A stretch of 14,007 nucleotides of DNA from Clostridiales bacterium (GTDB lineage: Bacteria > Bacillota_A > Clostridia > Christensenellales > Aristaeellaceae). Both the position numbers and the translations under genes were made by a program. Under the pieces are notes generated by a model. That model was not told the origin of the DNA and made no database searches. It saw nothing but the letters and a program-made list of their open reading frames with translations. The stretch lies in NCBI GenBank assembly GCA_012514855.1, contig JAAYZL010000099.1, forward strand, positions 1-14,007. Reading direction: 5' to 3'. Position 1 is the stretch's first letter, and every line of letters starts with the position of its first letter. Shown here piece after piece: positions 7,017 through 13,171 of this stretch.

Positions 7017-8096
7017 ATGAAGAAACTGTTGGCCCTGTTGCTGGTCGCTCTGATGGCGACAACCCTGCTTGCCGGCGTCGCGTCTGCGGAGGAGCCCTAC
7101 AAAATCGGCATGCTCCCGAAATTCAAGGGCGAGAACTACTTCGACGGCTGCTACGTCGGCGCGGCCAACGCTGCCGAGGAGTTCGGCATCGAATTGGTCT
7201 ATGACGGCCCCCATCAGTCCGAAGCCACGAACGCGAAGCAGGTCGAGATTCTGACCGGCTGGCTGTCGCAGGATTTCGACGCGATCGTCGTCTCCCCCTG
7301 CGACGCGGAGGGCATCGCCTCCACGCTCAGGCAGTTCCAGGACAAGGGCGTTCTGGTGCTGACGTTTGACGCGGACGCGCCGAGCGACGCGCGCACCTTC
7401 TACGTGAACCAGGCGACCCCGCGCGACATCGCGGTCGGACTTGTCGACGTCATCGCCAACGGCCTGATCGAAGGCGGCTTCGGCCCGGACGTCCCCGCCC
7501 GCCTGGCGCTGATCTCCGGCTCCGGCCTCGACGTCAACCAGAACGAGTGGATTCTCGCGATCGAGGCGTATCTGGCCGAGACCTATCCGTGGCTCACGGT
7601 GGACGCCGACGAGGTCGGCTACCTCGGGCCGGACATCTGGACGCCCGGCTCCGACGAGACCGCCGCGCAGAACGCCGCGAACGAGTCGATCGCGCTGTCC
7701 GGCAACGCGACGGACGGCAGCCAGATCAACGCCGTCATCGGCACCTCCTCGATGTCCACCCCGGCGCTTGCGGCCGCCTGGGACGCGACGGTCGGCGACA
7801 AGCCCGAAGTCGTGATCACCGGCCTCGCGACGCCGATGGGCATTGTGGACTACATCCTCGACGAGGACAACCCCATGGACTACGGCGTGCTCTGGGATGT
7901 CAACAACCTCGGCTACCTCTCCATCGAGGCGGCCATCGCCTACCTCAACGGCGAGATCAAGGGCGAGGAGGGCGAGGTGTTCCCCTCGAACCTCGGCGAC
8001 AAGCATTTCGTGCTGGGCGACGACGGCGGCCTCGAGCTCCTGCTGGGCGCGGCGCTGACCTTCGGCCCGGACAACGTGGAGAGCTTCAACTATTAA
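7017..8096 (+). CDS. Sugar-type ABC transporter substrate-binding protein (RhaS/LsrB-like)
   Basis: This 359-residue exported receptor delivers substrate to the importer. Residues 1-24 form a signal peptide (KK, hydrophobic core, ASA then EEP) with a type I cleavage pattern and no lipobox cysteine, which is unusual if the host is a monoderm. The mature part has the Peripla_BP_4 fold. KFKGENYFDG (35-44), VYDGP, KQVEILTGWL, VLTFDADAP, FYVNQATP, a DVNQNEW segment and YGVLWDVNNLGYL resemble rhamnose (RhaS) and AI-2 (LsrB) receptors more than ribose receptors. The ligand is not determined; automatic annotation as an AI-2 receptor would be unsafe because no LsrK-type partner is seen. AGGAGGAGG (7001-7009), 7 bases before the ATG, predicts strong translation. 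A 49-base gap precedes it and a stable stem-loop follows it. Confidence 0.93.
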   Translation: MKKLLALLLVALMATTLLAGVASAEEPYKIGMLPKFKGENYFDGCYVGAANAAEEFGIELVYDGPHQSEATNAKQVEILTGWLSQDFDAIVVSPCDAEGIASTLRQFQDKGVLVLTFDADAPSDARTFYVNQATPRDIAVGLVDVIANGLIEGGFGPDVPARLALISGSGLDVNQNEWILAIEAYLAETYPWLTVDADEVGYLGPDIWTPGSDETAAQNAANESIALSGNATDGSQINAVIGTSSMSTPALAAAWDATVGDKPEVVITGLATPMGIVDYILDEDNPMDYGVLWDVNNLGYLSIEAAIAYLNGEIKGEEGEVFPSNLGDKHFVLGDDGGLELLLGAALTFGPDNVESFNY

Positions 8097-8113
8097 AATC
8101 CCCGGGCATCCCC

Positions 8114-8147
8114 GGCCGCGGGCATGGATTCGTCCGTGTCCGCGGCC
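8114..8147 (+). other. Stable intercistronic stem-loop (UUCG tetraloop) after the receptor gene
   Basis: Bases 8114-8128 pair with 8133-8147 over 15 bp (two G-U pairs) around a UUCG loop at 8129-8132. GGCCGCGG / CCGCGGCC forms the base of the stem. It starts 17 bases after the receptor stop and has no T-tract. The likely role is mRNA 3'-end protection, which would raise receptor expression over the downstream enzymes, as known for other binding-protein operons. Partial termination is possible. Confidence 0.65.
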
Positions 8148-8192
8148 CTTCCCGCAGGGGTTCCCGCAATGTGACGCAAGGAGGCGGCCGCC

Positions 8193-9239
8193 ATGTCTGT
8201 AATGACCGTCCTGGGGAGGGTCCCGCCGTCGGAGCTGGGCGTCGTGACCCCGCACGAGCATATTTTCATCGATATGAGCGTCTTTTTCGTGGAGCCGGAG
8301 GAGGTCTCGAAGAGGACCATGGCCCACGGCCCGGTCACCATCGAAACGCTCGGCGTGCTCAGGCGCAACCCGTTCGCGGTTCTGGACAACCTGCGGATGA
8401 CGGACAAGAAGACCCAGATCAGGGAGCTCAACCATTTCCGCTTCGCCGGCGGAAGGACCGTCGTCGACGCGACGAACCACGGCCTCGGCCGCGACCCGGA
8501 GCTTCTGCGCGAGGTCTCCCATCGCACCGGTTTGCACGTCGTCGCGGGCTCCGGCTATTACGTCGAGGGCGCGCAGGCGCCGGAAATCCGCGCGCTGAGC
8601 GTCGAAAAGATGGAGGAGGACATCGTCCGCGACCTCGAGGTCGGCATAGGGCACACCGGCATACGCGCCGGCGTCATCGGCGAGATCGGCGTGAGCCACA
8701 TCATGTACCCGTTCGAGAGGAAATCGCTGACCGCCGCGTGCCGCGCGCAGAGGAAAACCGGCGCGCCGCTGCTGGTGCACATCAACCCGTGGTCGACGCA
8801 GGGCTATCAGGCGATGGAACTGATCGAGGAGCACAAGGTCGACCCCCAAAAGGTCGTCGTCTGCCACTCCGACGTCGAGAACCGCGAGGACTACATATTC
8901 GACATCCTCGACAGGGGCGCGTACATCGAGTTCGACAACTTCGGCAAGGAGATGGCGACGGACCTCTGGGACGTCCGGCCCGGCTCCGGCCGCTTCGCGA
9001 CCGACTGGGAGCGCGTGCACTTGCTCAAAAAGATCATCGACCGCGGCTACGAAAAGCAGCTTCTGTTCTCCTGCGACGTGTGCTTGAAGAGCCTCTTGCG
9101 CGCCTACGGCGGCTGGGGCTACGACCACGTGATCGCCCACATTCTGCCGATGCTGCGCGAGGTGGGCGTGCGGGAAGAGACCATCGAGGAGATCATGGTT
9201 CACAATCCGGCGCGCTGGCTGGATTATGACGCAAAATAG
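8193..9239 (+). CDS. Phosphotriesterase-family amidohydrolase (PTE/PHP-like, likely lactonase or ester hydrolase)
   Basis: This 348-residue TIM-barrel hydrolase keeps the binuclear metal site of the phosphotriesterase family: HEH at 21-23, E164 in GEIG as the bridging acid, H196 (LLVH), H225 (VCHSD) and D295 (SCDVC). Bacterial phosphotriesterase uses a carboxylated lysine at the bridge, while E. coli PHP-type homologues have glutamate, so this belongs with the latter group. Natural substrates in the family include sugar lactones and other esters, and organophosphate hydrolysis should not be assumed. AAGGAGG (8178-8184) lies 8 bases before the ATG. A role in opening a lactone or ester made from the imported compound is inference from the operon. 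Confidence 0.9.
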   Translation: MSVMTVLGRVPPSELGVVTPHEHIFIDMSVFFVEPEEVSKRTMAHGPVTIETLGVLRRNPFAVLDNLRMTDKKTQIRELNHFRFAGGRTVVDATNHGLGRDPELLREVSHRTGLHVVAGSGYYVEGAQAPEIRALSVEKMEEDIVRDLEVGIGHTGIRAGVIGEIGVSHIMYPFERKSLTAACRAQRKTGAPLLVHINPWSTQGYQAMELIEEHKVDPQKVVVCHSDVENREDYIFDILDRGAYIEFDNFGKEMATDLWDVRPGSGRFATDWERVHLLKKIIDRGYEKQLLFSCDVCLKSLLRAYGGWGYDHVIAHILPMLREVGVREETIEEIMVHNPARWLDYDAK

Positions 9240-9248
9240 GAGGGCCCC

Positions 9249-10427
9249 ATGGAAAGACCGCGCATCCCCGATTCCGAATTTGCGCTTCGCGCGAAAAACG
9301 CGCAAGAGCTGATGCAAAAACAGAACATCGACGCGCTGCTCGCGTTCGGCAACGAGGCCGAGCCGCAGTTCGCGCGCTACCTGTCGGATTACTGGCCGTC
9401 GTTTGAGACCTGCGGCGTGCTTCTGGCGCAGAGGGGAGATCCGGTGCTTTTGATCGGCCCGGAGAGCTACACCTTCGCCGCCGACCGCTCGCGCATCCCG
9501 GACATCCGCCGGCTCGCGGCGTTCCGCGAATCGTCGAACCCGGAGTACCCCGGCGAGAAGCTCGAGACCGTCAAGGACGTGCTGGACGCGATGGTCGGGG
9601 GGACGGGCTGCAGGCGCTTCGCGATCGCGGGCTACAACCTGATTCCGCACGTGGCGTACGCCGAGATCGAGGCCGCGCTCAAGGGCTTCGGCGACGTCGA
9701 GATCGTGCGCGGCGACGAGCTGATGATGGAGCTGCGCATGGTCAAGAGCGAGAGCGAGATCGCCTGCATGCGCCACGCGGGGATGCTGACGGCGAAGGCG
9801 TTCGACTATACGCTCGAGCGCATCCGCCCCGGCATGACCGAATTGCAGGTGCGCGGGCTCGCCTCCGCCGCCATGTACGAGGCCGGCGCGGAGAACGAGG
9901 CGTATCCAATGTGGTTTCTGGCCGGCGCGGGCGGAAATCAGGCGATCTCCCGCGCGCGGCACAAGGTCATCGAGAAGGACGACTTCGTGATGCTGCAGAT
10001 CGGCGCGCGCTACGAGGGCTACGCGTCGTCGATCGGGCGGCCGGTGTTCTTCGGGAAGCCGGAGCAATACCTCGTTGACGCGGTAAAGGCCGGCTACGAG
10101 GCGCACGGCGTTATCTGCGGGCAGCTTTTCGCGGGCAACAGCGCGGCGAACGTCGCCAAGGCGTACTACGACTGCATGGACGGAAACGGCCACCGAAGCT
10201 GGCTCCTGTACGGCCCCTGCCACGCGACGGGGCTGATGGAGGGCGAGCCGCCGTGGATCGAGAGCAACTCCACCTATGCGCTGCGCGAGAACATGACCTA
10301 CTGCGTCGACGTGTTCATGGGAAACAACGGGACGTTGCGCGGCTTCCGCATCGAGGACAGCGTGCGCGTCGGCAGGACCCGCGCGGACAGCATGACCGAT
10401 TACAGAAAAGAGCTGTTCATGCTGTAG
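9249..10427 (+). CDS. M24 'pita-bread' fold protein, creatinase-like, metal ligands lost
   Basis: This 392-residue protein has the two-domain layout of aminopeptidase P, prolidase and creatinase: an N-terminal creatinase-type domain (about 1-155) and a C-terminal pita-bread domain (about 160-392, beginning ELRMVKSESEI). The five metal positions of M24 peptidases are altered. The first Asp is Q250 (LQIGARYEGY), the second is S261 (ASSIGRP), His is kept (H325 in CHATG), the first Glu is Asp (D354, VDVF), and the last Glu is kept (E369, RIED). Creatinase is a known metal-independent member that hydrolyses a guanidino/amidine C-N bond, so a non-peptidase activity is more likely than Xaa-Pro cleavage. 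AGGAGGG overlaps the stop of the previous gene and sets the ATG at 9249. It is the last gene before the terminator. Confidence 0.88.
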   Translation: MERPRIPDSEFALRAKNAQELMQKQNIDALLAFGNEAEPQFARYLSDYWPSFETCGVLLAQRGDPVLLIGPESYTFAADRSRIPDIRRLAAFRESSNPEYPGEKLETVKDVLDAMVGGTGCRRFAIAGYNLIPHVAYAEIEAALKGFGDVEIVRGDELMMELRMVKSESEIACMRHAGMLTAKAFDYTLERIRPGMTELQVRGLASAAMYEAGAENEAYPMWFLAGAGGNQAISRARHKVIEKDDFVMLQIGARYEGYASSIGRPVFFGKPEQYLVDAVKAGYEAHGVICGQLFAGNSAANVAKAYYDCMDGNGHRSWLLYGPCHATGLMEGEPPWIESNSTYALRENMTYCVDVFMGNNGTLRGFRIEDSVRVGRTRADSMTDYRKELFML

Positions 10428-10456
10428 CGCCGCAATAAACCGCATGGGAGATGAGC

Positions 10457-10493
10457 AAAAGCCGTCCCGGGACAGCGTCCGGGACGGCTTTTT
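10457..10493. terminator. Bidirectional Rho-independent terminator between convergent operons
   Basis: AAAAGCCGTCCCGG (10457-10470) pairs perfectly with CCGGGACGGCTTTT (10479-10492) around an 8-base loop. TTTTT follows the GC stem on the plus strand and TTTT on the minus strand. It lies 29 bases after the M24 stop and 7 bases beyond the minus-strand kinase stop, so it can end both transcripts. Confidence 0.93.
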
Positions 10494-10499
10494 CGATGC

Positions 10500-12275
10500 C
10501 TATTTCCGCAGCCCCATGCACCCGAAGTAGATCGCGCCCACGGCCTGCGCGAACTGGGCGATCGTGTAGTCCGGATGCGCCGCGAGCTGCCGCATCAGCG
10601 GCGAATTGGCGAGCGCGTCGTCTGCCGCGAACTGCCGGATGTCCGGCACGATGCGCTTCGCGCCCTCGTCGATCAGCCTGAAGCACGCGTCCGTCTTGAC
10701 CAGCCGGCCGAACAGCGCGCGCGACAGGGACGCGGGCCTGAGGATGTACTGCGTCTCCTTCCACGTGATGGCCAGGTATTCCCCGACGCGGCGGAAGATT
10801 TCGGCGGACACGGAATCGGGTTTTTCGGCCTCGCGCATGAAGAATTCGAGGCACGGCTTGCGCAGATCCCTCGGCTCGGTGGGCACGTGCAGCGCGTCCC
10901 CGCTTCGGACGAACAGGCCCTCCGCAAGCACGCGCGCGTAGAGGTCGGGCTCGCGCCCGGGCAGGTATTTCGCGGCGAGGCGGAACACCCCGGACTGGCA
11001 GGTGCACTTCTGCAGCGTCCCGCTGAGCCCGGTGTTGAAATTGCGGACGCTTCGCACGTCGTCGACGCCGTAGCCGCGCTGTTTGAAGCTCCCGAGGTCG
11101 ATGATGAAGTTGTAGACCTCGAGCGGGATTTCGGGGATCGAGCCGTCCGGGAGAATCCAGCCGGTGCCCAGCTCCGTGCCCAGCGTGTGCGCGAAGAAGC
11201 CGTCCCGCAGGTTCTCGCCCGCGGCCGCGACCTCGACCGCGGTCGTGAACGCGGCCATCGGGCCGTCGTTCGTGTTCATGATCGCGCCGCCCTCGACCAC
11301 GAAGGGGCGCAGCCGGTCGCAGAGGCCGGTGATCTCGGCGAATTCCGACTCGTAATCGACCTCCGCCTGCTCGCGCATGCCGCGCGTCTTGTAGGTCTCG
11401 CCGCCGACGATGCGGTTGCGGATCACGACGTCCGGGAAGCACAGCCCGATCGCGTCGAAGCCGGCAAGCGCGCCGCCGAGCGCCTTCTCCATGTCGGAAG
11501 CGGCCGCTTCCATCTCCGCGTCCGTCGCGGCCTTGTCGAGCGCCTTCGCGGGAACCTCGTCCGCCCTTCCGCACCTCGCCATCGAGGCCGCCGCGCGCAT
11601 CAGCCGCGTCAGCAGCACAATGGGGCCGATCAACTGCTCCGCGCGCGCAAACGCGGCGGGGAACCAGTCGTATTCCTTGAAAAAGCGCAGCTCGCCGTCG
11701 ATGGAAACGGCGATCTTGACGTCCGTGCCGCCGATGTCCATGCCCATCAGCGCTTTGCCGCGGGCCGCGTCCGGCAGCCGCGCGAAGTCGATCCTCCCGG
11801 TTTCCGGGGCGCCGTCCCGAAGCGGCGCTTCGGGCAGTTCGCCGAGCGGGTGCACGGAAAACCGGAAGCGCCCGGCGCCCTCGCACAGCGCGTTCAGCGT
11901 GCGCTCGTTGACGTTCAGGCACTTGCCGTAGCCCGTCCGCGCGCTCTTTTCGAGGTCGACCTGAAAGACCTCGTTGAGCCCGAGCGCGAGCGCGCGCAAT
12001 TCCTCGTCGCCGCAATAGAGGTCGAAGCGCTTCGCGCCCAGCGAGGACAGCATGTTGTAGATCGTGGCGCAGAGATACGACGCTGCGAACTCCACTTCCT
12101 CCGGGGTCTCGAACGCGGGGAAGCGCAGGTCAAACCGCCGCACGCGGCCGTCGTACAGCGTCACGAGGGACGTGAGCTGGCGCGTTCCCTCCCGCTCGAA
12201 GGTCTCGCGCACATCGCTTACAAACACCGCTTCGTCCGCGCGCGCGGTTTTGAGAAATCCCGCGATCGATGACAT
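10500..12275 (-). CDS. Large divergent ROK-like (ASKHA) kinase with unassigned N-terminal domain
   Basis: This 591-residue protein carries sugar-kinase (ROK/hexokinase-like) motifs in its middle. GMDIGGTDVK at 178-187 is the phosphate-1 loop, FDAIGLCFPD at 273-282 and NTNDGPMAA at 334-342 (likely catalytic N336-D337) follow, and LGTELGTG at 365-372 is the phosphate-2-like glycine loop. ROK kinases are usually near 300 residues with a CxCGxxGCxE zinc motif. Here only CTCQSG (424-429) hints at it, and about 170 N-terminal and 150 C-terminal residues are extra. The ATG at 12275 is preferred over the GTG at 12284 because of ribosome-site spacing. It is the third gene after a glycyl radical enzyme and its activase, so it may phosphorylate that enzyme's substrate or product. 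Regulatory ROK function is less likely because no helix-turn-helix is visible. The kinase call is by motif only. Confidence 0.75.
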   Translation of the reverse strand: MSSIAGFLKTARADEAVFVSDVRETFEREGTRQLTSLVTLYDGRVRRFDLRFPAFETPEEVEFAASYLCATIYNMLSSLGAKRFDLYCGDEELRALALGLNEVFQVDLEKSARTGYGKCLNVNERTLNALCEGAGRFRFSVHPLGELPEAPLRDGAPETGRIDFARLPDAARGKALMGMDIGGTDVKIAVSIDGELRFFKEYDWFPAAFARAEQLIGPIVLLTRLMRAAASMARCGRADEVPAKALDKAATDAEMEAAASDMEKALGGALAGFDAIGLCFPDVVIRNRIVGGETYKTRGMREQAEVDYESEFAEITGLCDRLRPFVVEGGAIMNTNDGPMAAFTTAVEVAAAGENLRDGFFAHTLGTELGTGWILPDGSIPEIPLEVYNFIIDLGSFKQRGYGVDDVRSVRNFNTGLSGTLQKCTCQSGVFRLAAKYLPGREPDLYARVLAEGLFVRSGDALHVPTEPRDLRKPCLEFFMREAEKPDSVSAEIFRRVGEYLAITWKETQYILRPASLSRALFGRLVKTDACFRLIDEGAKRIVPDIRQFAADDALANSPLMRQLAAHPDYTIAQFAQAVGAIYFGCMGLRK

Positions 12276-12280
12276 GGGCT

Positions 12281-13171
12281 TCACTCCTCCACGACGTCAA
12301 AAATACCTTCCCGGCGCAGTATACCGCAATAGAAATCCATTTCCTCCGCGGTCAGCGCCCGGCCCTCCACGGGGAAGGGCTGCTCGAGCGAATCGTACTT
12401 GCCGCGGCACAGGGGGTTGAAGTTCAGAAGCTCGAAGCGCGCTTTTTGGTCCGTTTTCGCGACGAACCTCGCGATCGCGCGGATATTCTCCTCCGTGGCC
12501 GTGTATCCGGGGATCAGCGGCGTCCGCACGAGCACGTCCGCGCCCGCGGCGACCAATAAGGCGTAGTTTTCTAGGATCAGCGCGTTGCCGACGCCGAGCA
12601 CGCGCCTGTGCGCCTCCGCGTCGAAAATCTTGATGTCCACGATGAAGTGGTCGACTACCGGCAGGAAGCGCTTGAGCACCTCCGGTTCGACGTACAGGCA
12701 GCTCTCGACCGCGGTGTCGACGCCCCGGTCATGGCACGCCGTGAGGACCTCCAGCGCGAACGGCCACTGCGCGAACACCTCGCCGCCGGACAGCGTCACC
12801 CCGCCCGGGTCGTAGAATTCGATGTCCCGCAGGAGAAGCTCCACCGCTTCCTCGGAGGATATCTCCCTTCCGTCAAAGGAAAGCGCCGCGGCGGGACAGA
12901 CCTTCACGCATTCGCCGCAGAGGTTGCAGGCCGTCTCGTCGATGTGCAGCCGGTCGGAAAAGCGCAGCGCGCCCGGCTTGCAGGCGTCGACGCAGCCCTT
13001 GCAGCCGACGCACAGCGACGGGTTCTGCCACAGCCGGATGTCTTTTTTCAGCCCCTCCGGGTTCTGGCACCACGGGCATCGGAGCGGGCAGCCCTTCAGA
13101 AACAAGGTGCTTCGGATGCCCGGCCCGTCGTGCACGGCGAAGCGCGTGAGCTCGAAGATCCGCCCGTTCAT
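12281..13171 (-). CDS. Glycyl radical enzyme activase (radical SAM, two extra [4Fe-4S] clusters)
   Basis: This 296-residue radical SAM enzyme installs the glycyl radical on the partner GRE. The SAM cluster motif is CxxxCxxC at C28, C32 and C35 (KGCPLRCPWC). A ferredoxin-like insert carries two CxxCxxCxxxC sets, at C54/57/60/64 and C82/85/88/92. SGGE at 128-131 is the SAM amino-group motif, and VDIKIFD (178-184) is typical of the family. The insert marks the activases of the PFL2-type GREs (glycerol, choline, hydroxyproline, isethionate classes) and excludes simple PflA, which lacks it. Its ATG overlaps the GRE stop as ATGA, so the two are translationally coupled. The ribosome site before it is weak (GAGG), consistent with coupling. 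Confidence 0.95.
   Translation of the reverse strand: MNGRIFELTRFAVHDGPGIRSTLFLKGCPLRCPWCQNPEGLKKDIRLWQNPSLCVGCKGCVDACKPGALRFSDRLHIDETACNLCGECVKVCPAAALSFDGREISSEEAVELLLRDIEFYDPGGVTLSGGEVFAQWPFALEVLTACHDRGVDTAVESCLYVEPEVLKRFLPVVDHFIVDIKIFDAEAHRRVLGVGNALILENYALLVAAGADVLVRTPLIPGYTATEENIRAIARFVAKTDQKARFELLNFNPLCRGKYDSLEQPFPVEGRALTAEEMDFYCGILRREGIFDVVEE
12285..12290 (-). promoter_or_regulatory. Ribosome binding site that decides the kinase start
   Basis: On the minus strand GGAGGA (12290-12285) lies 9 bases before the ATG at 12275-12273. The GTG at 12284-12282, which overlaps the activase stop as GTGA, directly abuts this site and so lacks workable spacing. The ATG start leaves 5 bases between the two genes. 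Confidence 0.8.

Noticed and set aside
5254..7020. 588-codon open frame on the plus strand
   Set aside because: It is a frame-shifted shadow of the permease genes, made of Arg/His/Ala repeats, and crosses two good gene junctions.
7017..8096. Assignment of the transporter as an AI-2 (Lsr) quorum-signal importer
   Set aside because: The receptor resembles LsrB in places, but equally RhaS. No LsrK, LsrF or LsrG partners are present, and the operon enzymes do not fit AI-2 processing.
6846..10445. 1199-codon open frame on the minus strand
   Set aside because: It lies opposite four well-supported plus-strand genes (permease 2, receptor, hydrolase, M24). The translation is low-complexity and rich in H, R, D, A and V, as expected from antisense reading of GC-rich codons, with no domain motifs and no ribosome site.
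10575..12272. 565-codon plus-strand frame opposite the kinase
   Set aside because: It is a charged, low-complexity shadow. The minus-strand frame carries the kinase motifs, a proper ribosome site and operon packing.
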